A stretch of 64,000 bases of DNA from Salipaludibacillus sp047795645 (GTDB lineage Bacteria > Bacillota > Bacilli > Bacillales > Salisediminibacteriaceae), in assembly GCF_047795645.1 (NCBI RefSeq), contig NZ_CP181045.1, forward strand, positions 4,030,001-4,094,000, read 5' to 3'. Shown here piece after piece: positions 7,440 through 15,252 of the stretch. Under the pieces are notes generated by a model that saw nothing but the letters and a program-made list of their open reading frames with translations, was not told where the DNA came from and did not search any database. The stretch's first letter is position 1. Each line of letters opens with the position of its first letter. The position numbers and the translations under genes were made by a program.

Positions 7440-8720
7440 TTGACAACTATTAAAGAAAAACCAAATTTATCTGTTTTTGATGAACATGAATCAGAAGTGA
7501 GAAGTTATTGTAGAAGTTTTCCTGTCATTTTTACAAAAGCAAAAGGATCTACATTGTGGGATCAGGCAGGAAATGAATATATAGATTTCTTCGCTGGTGC
7601 AGGCGCGTTAAATTATGGTCACAATCATCCACTAATGAAAGAAAAAATTATGGAATATATAGAGAAAGATGGCGTAACACATGGTCTTGATATGGCGACA
7701 GAGGCAAAGGAAGAGTTGATTCAAAAACTTCAAGAAACGATATTAAAACCGCGAAACATGTCTTATAAAATCATGTTTCCAGGTCCGACGGGAACAAATT
7801 CTGTTGAAAGCGCTTTGAAATTAGCGAGAAAAGTTACCGGGCGAGAAACGGTCATGAGTTTTACAAATGCTTTCCATGGGATGACATTAGGAGCATTGTC
7901 GATTACGGGAAATGAAGGCAAACGACAAGGTGCTGGTGTTTCCCTCCATAATACTGTTGTGATGCCATATGATAATTTTTTTGATGATCAGACAGATACC
8001 GCGCGTTATCTAGAACGGTTTTTGGAGGACAAAGGAAGCGGGGTATCAAAGCCAGCAGCGATTATTTTAGAGACGGTCCAAGGCGAAGGTGGCATCAATG
8101 TAGCTAGTTTTGATTGGCTAAAACGAATAGATGCTGTTTGTAAGAAGTGGGATATTCTTTTAATTATTGATGATATCCAAGCAGGTGTTGGCCGCACGGG
8201 ACCATTTTTTAGCTTTGAACCTGCCGGGATTGACCCTGATATTATTTGTTTGTCAAAATCAATAGGCGGTTATGGCCTTCCATTTGCGTTAATGATAATG
8301 AAGCCTGAGCATGATATTTTTAGTCCAGGTGAACATAATGGAACGTTTCGAGGAAATAATTTAGCGTTTGTTACAGCTACAGAAGCTATACGTTTCTGGG
8401 AAGACGATTCGTTAACAAAAGAGGTAATTCGAAAAGGTGAAAAAGTAAGGAATTTTTTGGGATCGATGGTTGATAAGTATCCGAAATTGAATGGATCCGT
8501 GCGAGGAAGAGGGTTAATGCAAGGGTTAGAATGCGATGTGGAAGGGTTAACTGATACGATTACCTGTACCGCTTTTGAGAAGGGATTAATTACTGAAACG
8601 GCAGGTATTAATGATGAAGTAATTAAAGTGATGCCTCCATTAAATATTGATGATGATGCATTGGATAAAGGGTTGGCAATTTTGGGAGAAAGCATTAAAG
8701 AAGTAGTAAGTAAATTATAG
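7440..8720 (+). CDS. ectB: Diaminobutyrate--2-oxoglutarate aminotransferase
   Basis: A 426-residue class-III PLP aminotransferase. It has the FFAGAGALNYGHNHP motif near residue 51, an EGGIN segment before DDIQAGVGRTG, and the PLP lysine in LSKSIGG at about Lys273. It converts aspartate semialdehyde to 2,4-diaminobutyrate. The start is TTG at 7440, because AAGGAG at 7426-7431 lies eight bases upstream; the frame is open further upstream but there it overlaps ectA. Length and content match EctB. The expected third gene, ectC (ectoine synthase), is absent: the transcript ends at a terminator directly downstream. Confidence 0.92.
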   Translation: MTTIKEKPNLSVFDEHESEVRSYCRSFPVIFTKAKGSTLWDQAGNEYIDFFAGAGALNYGHNHPLMKEKIMEYIEKDGVTHGLDMATEAKEELIQKLQETILKPRNMSYKIMFPGPTGTNSVESALKLARKVTGRETVMSFTNAFHGMTLGALSITGNEGKRQGAGVSLHNTVVMPYDNFFDDQTDTARYLERFLEDKGSGVSKPAAIILETVQGEGGINVASFDWLKRIDAVCKKWDILLIIDDIQAGVGRTGPFFSFEPAGIDPDIICLSKSIGGYGLPFALMIMKPEHDIFSPGEHNGTFRGNNLAFVTATEAIRFWEDDSLTKEVIRKGEKVRNFLGSMVDKYPKLNGSVRGRGLMQGLECDVEGLTDTITCTAFEKGLITETAGINDEVIKVMPPLNIDDDALDKGLAILGESIKEVVSKL

Positions 8721-8736
8721 GGGAACGGTAGAAAGA

Positions 8737-8768
8737 CCTAGTGAAGGATGTTGTCCCACTGGGTTTTT
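8737..8768 (+). terminator. Terminator after ectB
   Basis: A seven-bp stem CCTAGTG/CACTGGG with one G-U pair is followed by TTTTT. Its presence 16 bases after the ectB stop argues that ectAB is a complete two-gene transcript here. Confidence 0.6.
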
Positions 8769-8773
8769 AATAT

Positions 8774-9170
8774 TGGGAAGGAAGAGGCAAAAGGAGAAGC
8801 GGCTTGTTGAGCCCCATGGCGAGTGGATTTGGAGAGGAAGGGTCACAAGAAGGAGCGTCTTGAGCCTCATGGCGAGTGGATTTGGAGAGGAAGGGTCACA
8901 AGAAGGAGCGTCTTGAGCCTCATGGCGAGTGGATTTGGAGAGGAAGGGTCACAAGAAAAGGCGTCTTGAGCCATATGGCGAGTGGATTTGGAGAGGAAGG
9001 GTCACAAGAAGAGACGGCTTGAGCCATATGGCGAGTGGATTTGGAGAGGAAGGGTCATAAGAAGAGACGGCTTGAGCCATATGGCGAGTGGATTTGGAGA
9101 GGAAGGGTCACAAGAAGGAGCGTCTTGAGCCATATGGCGAGTGGATTTGGAGAGGACAGGGCAAAACAAC
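8774..9170. repeat. 53-bp tandem repeat array, seven copies
   Basis: The core GAGTGGATTTGGAGAGGA begins at 8821, 8874, 8927, 8980, 9033, 9086 and 9139, always exactly 53 bases apart, preceded by one diverged unit from about 8774. Units differ at a few positions (for example CCTCATGG versus CCATATGG; GGAGCG versus GAGACG). The last unit breaks off after GGACAGGG. 53 is not a multiple of three, so the array is not a protein repeat, although long accidental frames cross it. There are no variable spacers. Two diverged copies occur at 2.17-2.30 kb. Confidence 0.95.
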
Positions 9171-9173
9171 AAG

Positions 9174-9223
9174 AACAAGCATCTTGGATTCCATCCCCCA
9201 GACGGAATCCAAGATGCTTGTTT
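9174..9223. terminator. Long inverted-repeat terminator
   Basis: A perfect 19-bp stem (left arm 9174-9192, right arm 9204-9222) with an 11-base C-rich loop directly abuts the end of the minus-strand gene at 9232. On the minus strand it is followed by a T/G-rich run, so it most likely terminates that gene. It also insulates the repeat array. Confidence 0.75.
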
Positions 9224-9231
9224 CTAGAAAC

Positions 9232-9597
9232 CTATTCAAGAACATCTTCATTCCAACAGACGTTTTGCTCCCAAGGCTTTAGTAATTGCTCAGTATGCTT
9301 TTTGAGATACTGTGAATAGGAGATTTTGCTCGATTGACTACTCAACTGATCACATTCAAAAACTTTGGATATGATATCATCTCTACTAAAGGATATCTCA
9401 TCTATCGACGGGTCCACAGTTATCGTTAATTCTTTAAACGCTTGTTTTAATAACCTTATTTCGTCCCGGTTTAAGGGTGACATGGTCTGATTTAAATCTA
9501 CAATATCGGTTTGCTGATGGTTTTGATCAATAGAAAAATCTTGTGAAAACTTTTCTAACAACTCTTTTTCATCTTGATTTTGAACAGTGATTCGCAA
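9232..9597 (-). CDS. Hypothetical acidic protein
   Basis: A 121-residue, acidic, Gln/Ser-rich soluble protein that I do not recognise. It has no membrane segment. A helical middle (about residues 44-58, DEIRLLKQAFKEL) is followed by a strand-rich segment. The start is TTG, with GAGGGTG seven bases upstream on the minus strand. A long hairpin terminator sits directly downstream. It is divergent from the AEC permease, and the palindrome TCATATT-TAAAT-AATATGA at 9679-9697 lies between them. Confidence 0.6.
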   Translation of the reverse strand: MRITVQNQDEKELLEKFSQDFSIDQNHQQTDIVDLNQTMSPLNRDEIRLLKQAFKELTITVDPSIDEISFSRDDIISKVFECDQLSSQSSKISYSQYLKKHTEQLLKPWEQNVCWNEDVLE

Positions 9598-9812
9598 TGA
9601 ATAACACCCTCTTTGTCATGATTTATGCTGAAATATAGTGATTTTCGGTTACATATTCAGGTTTTTTATAAGTTTCCCTCATATTTAAATAATATGAATG
9701 ATTTAAGTGAGAAGAGAGAGTTGCAAACATGAATAACTGCTTAAATGAGTTAAAATGAGAGAATCGATAAAAGTAAAGTAAATAACAACACGATATCAGC
9801 GAGGGATTAGTT

Positions 9813-10790
9813 ATGATTGGAAATTTTATATTTGCATTGGCCATTATAATATTTGGTTTGTTGTTTGGAAGAGTTTTGAGGCTCTTATTGGACAAAGGAA
9901 CAATAGAGTCTGCGAATTTAATGCATCGTATTTTAAAAATGTTTACGATGTCTGCGTTGTTAGTTGTAAACCCAATTATTATATTGGGAGCTTTTTGGTT
10001 TGTACAACTGGATGATATTCGGTTAGTGGTCATTCCGGTGTTAGGAGCATTAGCATTGGGAATTGGCGGATCACTTGCTTTAGTAGCTGCTAAGTACATG
10101 AAGCTTGGAAGAAAACAGCAAGGAGCTATGTTTGCATCAGGGACATTTACTAATTTAGGTAGCTTCGGCAATTTATTTTGTTATGTATTTTTAGGAGAGG
10201 CGAGCCTAGTCTTTGTTGCATTGTTTCGTCTTTTTGAGGATTTAATTTATTACTCAATAGGGTTTCCGGTTTCGCAGTCGTTTGGTGAAAGGCGGGAAGG
10301 GGAGAAAGCTAAGTCTTTATTGAAAAATTTAGCTACCAATCCATTTATTATTGTGACGGTTATTGCGATTATGATTGGTGGAGGGTTAAACCTATCACCT
10401 TGGGAAAGACCAGATGTTTATGCTGATTTAAATGGAATTTTGGTACCGATTTTTACAATTTTACTTGTTGTACCAACAGGTTTTAATTTAAAGATAACCA
10501 AGGTAAAGGGGTATTTAAAAGAGAGTTTTTTCATTTCGACGATCAAGTATGCAATAGTACCCGTTACTGTGACAGCTCTTGCATTACTATTTGGACTTAA
10601 AGATATATATGATGGTGTTGCGTTTAAAGTGATCATTATTTTGTCGGCAATGCCTCCGGGTTTTACGTCTTTAGTTCCGCCACAGCTATTTAAATTAGAT
10701 ATTGATTTAGCCAATTCAAGTTGGTTTGTGAATACAGTGTTAATGATTATTGTCTTACCAATCTTGTTCATTATCGTTATGTTGTTGTAA
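9813..10790 (+). CDS. AEC-family permease (auxin efflux carrier fold)
   Basis: A 325-residue protein with about ten hydrophobic helices in two halves. The first half carries FASGTFTNLGSFGN near residues 108-121 and the second half carries SAMPPGFTSLVPPQ near 290-303, matching the two crossover motifs of the AEC/BART transporter group (malonate or auxin efflux-type). The ATG follows GAGGGATT. The gene is monocistronic with a strong terminator 30 bases downstream. The substrate cannot be read from the sequence. A link to the neighbouring Fur-box operon or to ectAB is possible but unproven. Confidence 0.8.
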   Translation: MIGNFIFALAIIIFGLLFGRVLRLLLDKGTIESANLMHRILKMFTMSALLVVNPIIILGAFWFVQLDDIRLVVIPVLGALALGIGGSLALVAAKYMKLGRKQQGAMFASGTFTNLGSFGNLFCYVFLGEASLVFVALFRLFEDLIYYSIGFPVSQSFGERREGEKAKSLLKNLATNPFIIVTVIAIMIGGGLNLSPWERPDVYADLNGILVPIFTILLVVPTGFNLKITKVKGYLKESFFISTIKYAIVPVTVTALALLFGLKDIYDGVAFKVIIILSAMPPGFTSLVPPQLFKLDIDLANSSWFVNTVLMIIVLPILFIIVMLL

Positions 10791-10814
10791 AAGCAGTTAT
10801 AGATATGTAGATAA

Positions 10815-10860
10815 TAAAAAAGCTGAGTACCCATAACAGAGGTGGTCTCAGCTTTTTTTG
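10815..10860. terminator. Bidirectional terminator
   Basis: The stem AAAAAAGCTGAG/CTCAGCTTTTTT has A- and T-runs on both sides. It lies between the convergent ends of the AEC permease (plus) and the LuxR-type regulator (minus) and can serve both. Confidence 0.85.
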
Positions 10861-10910
10861 TATTGAGATAATTTAGTCATAAACGAGTGAGTCATAGAAA
10901 GTTATCATGT

Positions 10911-12008
10911 TCAAAGTACGTTCTCTTTCTTAGTTAAAACATTTGAACTTGGCAGACTATACTGTGACAACATTAACCAAATAAGTTCTCTTCGACTACT
11001 AACAGACGTTTTATAAAAGATTGACTTAAGGTGATCTTGAACAGTGTGTAGAGATATGTTTAAGGAATTAGCTATTTGTTTCGACGAATCGCCGTGAACG
11101 ACACGTTCAACTATTTGTTTTTCACGAAGAGTGAGACCGTAATATTCTATTGCTAGTGCCATCACCTCATGAGGTTGGGCACGTTCGGTAATGACGGCAT
11201 ACTGTTTCGAAGGCGAAAAACTATTTAATTCACTAGCTTGGATAGAAACAAATGGACCATTAAAAGACCTAGTACATACTTTTGCCTCGTCTTCGTTTTG
11301 TGAGTGATAGCTATTTGCTTTTGTTCGCGAACAAATCGCTCTAATAGGTCGGGGTAAAATTGTTGGAGCGATATTTTCTTTTTCACGTAGCCATAAAAGT
11401 AACGAATCTGCTGCGTCATTGGTAGAAATAAGATCGAAGTTTTCAGAAATAATCATAACCGCTGATTTAAAGGTTTCTAGGTGAGGTGGAAGAGATGAGT
11501 ATAATGTTTTATCTCGCAAAGATTGAGCGATAGAAGGCAATAATTTCATAATAGATTCGACCTCGCTAGCTGAAAATGATAGCTGTTCGGTTGAACGAAA
11601 TAGTGTTAAAAACCCCCAGCATTTCCCCTGATACATAAGAGCTGCCCTTAATTCATCACCAAAACCAGCTGGTAAAAGAATGTCACGATATCGCTTACTA
11701 AGGTATGGATTGCCATTAGTCGAAAGACCGAGTGTCGCTATAGGTTTTACTAATTTAGTTAAAGAAGTATAGTGATTAAAATCATGTGACATGTATTCAT
11801 TTTCAAATAAGTATGAATGAATTTTCTCGATACAAGGATCTGTGACAGCCCCAGTCGAGAGAAGGGTGTTAGGGTCAACTGTTGTGAAACAAGAAGCTTC
11901 AAAAGGGAAAATAGCTCGTAATTCGTTTAATACTTCTTGGCGGAATGAGTATGAATCATAATTGCTACTCGTATGTTGAGTGGCACGTTTCACCTTGTCA
12001 ATTGTCAT
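10911..12008 (-). CDS. GAF-domain LuxR-family transcriptional regulator
   Basis: A 365-residue protein. The N-terminal half (about residues 15-165) looks like a GAF ligand-binding domain, ending in ALMYQGKCWGFLTLFR. A PAS-like middle part follows, and then a LuxR-type helix-turn-helix around residues 295-350 with LTLREKQIVERVVHG and KQIANSLNISLHTVQDHL. The ATG at 12008 is chosen because AAAGGAGG sits ideally upstream; an ATG 33 bases earlier lacks a site. It diverges from the Fur-box operon, and an 18-bp perfect palindrome lies in the shared intergenic region. It therefore probably controls that operon in response to a small molecule. Confidence 0.85.
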   Translation of the reverse strand: MTIDKVKRATQHTSSNYDSYSFRQEVLNELRAIFPFEASCFTTVDPNTLLSTGAVTDPCIEKIHSYLFENEYMSHDFNHYTSLTKLVKPIATLGLSTNGNPYLSKRYRDILLPAGFGDELRAALMYQGKCWGFLTLFRSTEQLSFSASEVESIMKLLPSIAQSLRDKTLYSSLPPHLETFKSAVMIISENFDLISTNDAADSLLLWLREKENIAPTILPRPIRAICSRTKANSYHSQNEDEAKVCTRSFNGPFVSIQASELNSFSPSKQYAVITERAQPHEVMALAIEYYGLTLREKQIVERVVHGDSSKQIANSLNISLHTVQDHLKSIFYKTSVSSRRELIWLMLSQYSLPSSNVLTKKENVL

Positions 12009-12062
12009 TTTTTCGAACCTCCTTTTGAGATTAGGATTCAATGATGAATATTAAAGAGAAAG

Positions 12063-12080
12063 ATCCCAACTAGTTGGGAT
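12063..12080. promoter_or_regulatory. Perfect 18-bp palindrome, likely LuxR-type regulator site
   Basis: ATCCCAACTAGTTGGGAT is a perfect palindrome between the divergent regulator and operon. Its centre (12071.5) lies about 43 bases upstream of the transcription start predicted from the TATAAT at 12103-12108. That is the position where LuxR-type activators normally contact RNA polymerase. The sequence is observed; the role is inferred. Confidence 0.65.
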
Positions 12081-12102
12081 GTTCATTTAAGCCGCTTCTT
12101 TT

Positions 12103-12123
12103 TATAATTGATAATGATTATCA
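12103..12123 (+). promoter_or_regulatory. Perfect Fur box overlapping operon promoter
   Basis: TGATAATGATTATCA at 12109-12123 matches the Bacillus 7-1-7 Fur box TGATAAT-N-ATTATCA at every defined position. It directly follows a TATAAT (12103-12108), so a bound Fur would cover the transcription start. The upstream -35 (TGTTCA near 12080) is poor, which fits a promoter that needs an activator. This predicts iron repression of the 12.2-17.5 kb operon. Confidence 0.85.
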
Positions 12124-12166
12124 CTATTGTTAGTTTACATTAGAAATGGAAGGAAGGGAATTAGAA

Positions 12167-13138
12167 ATGATGAAATCTTTAAACTTAATTGTATGTTTAA
12201 GTTTGTTTACTTTACTTGTTGCTGGATGTTCTGGTCCTGAAGAGAAAGGGAGTGCCTCTAGCAATTTAGAAACATTAGAACTAACTTTAATGACACCAAA
12301 GGCTCCTGTTCTTATTCCAGCATTATTTGCTGCGGAACACAAAGACGATTCTTTAGAAATAACGGTTGAGACGTGGGATACGTTGGAAGAGTTGCTTGCG
12401 CATGTTCAAAACGGGGAGTTTACCTTTGTAGCAGCCCCATTGAATATTGGCGCAAACATTTATACGAAAGGTCTTCCATTAGAACTAGTGCACGTGAATA
12501 CCTGGGGGTCAATGTACTTAATATCCTTGTCGAGTAATGTAATGGGAATAGCAGATTTGAGAAATGAAACAGTTTATATTCCAGGGCAAGGAGGTCCACC
12601 GGATTTATTAACGACATACATGTTGGAACAAGATGGATTGTTGAAAGAAGTTGAAATAGTTTATTCTACTGTTCCGGAAATCATGCAATTGTTAGCCAGT
12701 GGTGATATTGAACATGCCGTTTTACCAGAACCTTTGATTAGTCGATTGCGTAGTGAGGCAACTGAATTAACTGAAGTCATTGATTTCGGAGCAAGGTGGC
12801 AAGAAAAATTTGGGGAAAGTTTGCCTCAAACAGGGATGTTTGTAAATAGCGAATGGGCAAAAGTAAATCAGGAAAAAGTAGAGCAGTTTGAAAAATCTCT
12901 AGAATTGGCAATAAATCAAACTGTTTCCGATCCAAATGAAGCGATTAGATTATCGGCTAATGTATTTGGTTTACCGGATGAGATACTCTTAGAAGCAATG
13001 GATTCGATTGAGTTAAGACATAAAGGTGCATATGATGCAAAAGAAGAGGTTGAATCGTATTTTCAAGTTCTCATGGATGTCGATCCAGATTCCTTAGGAG
13101 GTCGTTTACCTGATGAAGATTTTTATTACGATTTTTAA
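12167..13138 (+). CDS. NMT1/TauA-like ABC substrate-binding lipoprotein
   Basis: A 323-residue lipoprotein with signal peptide and lipobox LLVAGCSG (Cys near residue 21). The mature part has the two-lobe fold of NMT1/THI5-like (SsuA/TauA) binding proteins: APVLIPALFAAEH near the start, GADI-equivalent FVAAPLNIGANIY near 85, and GMFVNSEWA after the hinge. The ATG at 12167 (tandem ATGATG) follows GGAAGGGAA; an earlier ATG at 12146 precedes this site. It is the first gene behind the Fur box and overlaps the permease gene by 26 bases. The ligand is unknown. Iron control suggests a metal chelate or metallophore precursor rather than a sulfonate. Confidence 0.85.
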   Translation: MMKSLNLIVCLSLFTLLVAGCSGPEEKGSASSNLETLELTLMTPKAPVLIPALFAAEHKDDSLEITVETWDTLEELLAHVQNGEFTFVAAPLNIGANIYTKGLPLELVHVNTWGSMYLISLSSNVMGIADLRNETVYIPGQGGPPDLLTTYMLEQDGLLKEVEIVYSTVPEIMQLLASGDIEHAVLPEPLISRLRSEATELTEVIDFGARWQEKFGESLPQTGMFVNSEWAKVNQEKVEQFEKSLELAINQTVSDPNEAIRLSANVFGLPDEILLEAMDSIELRHKGAYDAKEEVESYFQVLMDVDPDSLGGRLPDEDFYYDF

Positions 13139-13871
13139 TAGGTGGCCAGCATGTTATACCTTGTTCTTGGTAGCAATTGCTTGGGAGGGGACATCCCGAT
13201 TTTATCCATCAGTAATTATACCCTCACCATTAGAAACGATTTCGACTCTACAACAAATGATAGGGACGAGAAGCTTTTGGGATTCACTTTGGTTAACTTT
13301 TTTAAGATTAGTGGGGGGATTTAGTATTGCATTTATGAGTGGAGCGTTACTGGGAAGTCTTATCGGTCGTTATAACAAGGCGTATAAAATTACTCGTCCT
13401 CTTGTCGTGATTATTCAGTCCATTCCTCCCGTATCGTGGATTTTGTTAGCCATTCTCTGGTTTGGTATTAACGGGGGGGCACAAATGACAGTCGTCGCAT
13501 TGTCGTTGTTTCCGATCTTTTTTTTTCATACCTCTCAAGCAATTCGTCAAGTACCTATCGAATTGCTTGAATTGGCTCAAGTTTATGAAGTGGGATTTAT
13601 TAAAACAATGAAAGCTATCTATATTCCCTCGATAAAACCATTATGGATGTCTGCAATGATAATTACAGTTGGAATTGGTTGGAAAACCATCGTCATGGCA
13701 GAGGTGATTAGCGGTCAGACTGGAATAGGTGCTGTCATGAACACATCGCGAATCTACTTAAAAACGGATGAAGTGATCGCTTGGACATTAGTTGTTGCAT
13801 GTCTTGGTATTAGCACAGAAGCAGTTATGAGGAAGCTAAGTGGAGGAGGTGGCCTAAGGAATGAAATTTGA
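13113..13871 (+). CDS. ABC transporter permease (TauC/SsuC type)
   Basis: A 252-residue permease with about six membrane helices. The cytoplasmic coupling loop is AQVYEVGFIKTMKAIYIPS (about residues 154-172), and SWILLAILWFGIN lies in the middle, as in BPD_transp_1 permeases of the taurine/sulfonate/nitrate class. AGGAGG at 13096-13101 lies 11 bases before the ATG, inside the end of the lipoprotein gene, so translation is coupled. It also overlaps the ATPase gene by 11 bases. One permease gene implies a homodimer. Confidence 0.9.
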   Translation: MKIFITIFNRWPACYTLFLVAIAWEGTSRFYPSVIIPSPLETISTLQQMIGTRSFWDSLWLTFLRLVGGFSIAFMSGALLGSLIGRYNKAYKITRPLVVIIQSIPPVSWILLAILWFGINGGAQMTVVALSLFPIFFFHTSQAIRQVPIELLELAQVYEVGFIKTMKAIYIPSIKPLWMSAMIITVGIGWKTIVMAEVISGQTGIGAVMNTSRIYLKTDEVIAWTLVVACLGISTEAVMRKLSGGGGLRNEI

Positions 13872-14508
13872 ACAGGTGACACTAATGTATACGGGGAAAA
13901 AAATATTCTCAAACTTTTCTTGGAAAATAGAAAGTGGAATAATTACTTGCATGATGGGATCGTCAGGGGTTGGGAAAACATCGCTATTGAGACTTGCGTC
14001 AGGTTTATTAAAGCCTCAGAGTGGTTTTATTCATAAATCTAAAGGACGATTGAGCTACATATTTCAAGAACCTCGATTACTTCCGTGGTATACGGTGCAA
14101 GAAAACCTAATGTGGATGATGGACAACAAGCGGAAAGATGGAAAACGTAGAAGTGTTTTAAAACTATTAGATGAAGTGGGTCTTGGGGATTCTGCTTCAT
14201 TATATCCTAATCAACTTAGTGGTGGAATGAAGCAACGACTTTCAATAGCAAGAGGATTTATTTCTAATCCAGATGTCCTATTAATGGATGAACCATTTCA
14301 GAACCTTGATTCTAAGACACGAGCAGATATTCATCAAATACTGTTGCGTTTATGGAAAAAAAATAAACCAACAGTTCTTCTTGTCACACATGATTTAGAA
14401 GAGGCACGGGCGCTTGGCCATAGAGTTGTTTATTTAAAAGGGCTGCCTGTGACAATCTATGAAGAATTCGCAGGAGACAAAAGAACCGGAAGTAATACTA
14501 ATATTTGA
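13861..14508 (+). CDS. ABC transporter ATP-binding protein
   Basis: A 215-residue ATPase, short for its family. All motifs are present: Walker A GSSGVGKT near residue 34, Q-loop FQEPRLLPW near 67, signature LSGGMKQR near 119, Walker B VLLMDEP near 138 and H-loop THD near 177. FQEPRLLPW is characteristic of the TauB/SsuB/NrtD class. It overlaps the permease gene and completes an importer with the two preceding genes. Confidence 0.92.
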   Translation: MKFEQVTLMYTGKKIFSNFSWKIESGIITCMMGSSGVGKTSLLRLASGLLKPQSGFIHKSKGRLSYIFQEPRLLPWYTVQENLMWMMDNKRKDGKRRSVLKLLDEVGLGDSASLYPNQLSGGMKQRLSIARGFISNPDVLLMDEPFQNLDSKTRADIHQILLRLWKKNKPTVLLVTHDLEEARALGHRVVYLKGLPVTIYEEFAGDKRTGSNTNI

Positions 14509-14529
14509 AATGAAAGAAGGAGGTTACTA

Positions 14530-15240
14530 ATGGAAGATGATGTAAAACTATCAAATTGGAATGACCCTACTGTGATAGATTACGATAAAATTATTCGTCG
14601 TAAAATTGCAGGATATTCTTTGCTGTACGATATGACAAGTCGCTTAATGAAAGCCGCGCTATATCATAAGCTTTCAGGTCAGGAATTATTGATTGTGGGA
14701 GCTGGAGGAGGGGAGGAATTAGTGACCCTAGGATCGTTTGAGAAGAATTGGCATTTTACAGCCCTCGATTCGTCAGAGCCAATGATTGAGATTGCTAGAC
14801 GAAGGATAGCGAAATTAAACCTAAGTGAAAGAGTTTCTTTTAAGAAAACCGCATTAGAAGATTATATAACGCCAGCTGTTTATGATGGAGTAACGTGCTT
14901 ACTTGTCTTGCATTTTATTAAAGGAATTGACAAAAAGCGTCAATTTATCAATCTTATTGCTTCTAAGATGAGAACAGGTTCACCGCTTTTTCTTGCTGCA
15001 ATAAATGGTGATAAAAAAAGTTACGGATTTTCTATTCAAATGGATGCGTGGAAAAGTTACATGATTAGCCAAGGTATTCGTACAGAAGAATTTTCCAAAT
15101 TTAATGCGTCATTTGGTGAGCAAACGGATCCGATACCTAGTGAAGATTTGGTGAGTTTACTTCACGAATCTGGGTTTAGTGATGTGAATCGATATTTCGG
15201 TTCATATTTAATTGAAGGATATATGGCATTTAAAAAGTAA
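14530..15240 (+). CDS. Class I SAM-dependent methyltransferase
   Basis: A 236-residue enzyme. SAM-binding motif I LLIVGAGGGEE is at residues 53-63, an acidic ribose ligand LDSSEPM is at 79-85, and CLLVLHFIKG lies near 125. This is a typical Rossmann-fold small-molecule methyltransferase with a variable C-terminal cap. AAGGAGG precedes the ATG and the gap to the ATPase gene is 21 bases. Within an iron-controlled transport operon and next to a dehydrogenase, it is more likely to tailor or build the transported molecule than to act on nucleic acid. Methyl transfer is known for the fold; aminocarboxypropyl transfer, as in nicotianamine-like synthases, is only a possibility. Confidence 0.85.
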   Translation: MEDDVKLSNWNDPTVIDYDKIIRRKIAGYSLLYDMTSRLMKAALYHKLSGQELLIVGAGGGEELVTLGSFEKNWHFTALDSSEPMIEIARRRIAKLNLSERVSFKKTALEDYITPAVYDGVTCLLVLHFIKGIDKKRQFINLIASKMRTGSPLFLAAINGDKKSYGFSIQMDAWKSYMISQGIRTEEFSKFNASFGEQTDPIPSEDLVSLLHESGFSDVNRYFGSYLIEGYMAFKK

Positions 15241-15252
15241 GGAGCGTATAAA

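Noticed and set aside
9035..9319. Plus-strand reading frames of 64-94 codons across the repeat array
   Set aside because: They are made of the 53-bp repeat, which shifts frame every unit, then run through the hairpin terminator into an antisense gene. They lack ribosome sites and are accidental.
9623..10171. 182-codon minus-strand frame overlapping the AEC permease start
   Set aside because: Antisense of membrane-protein codons; no ribosome site and low-complexity composition.
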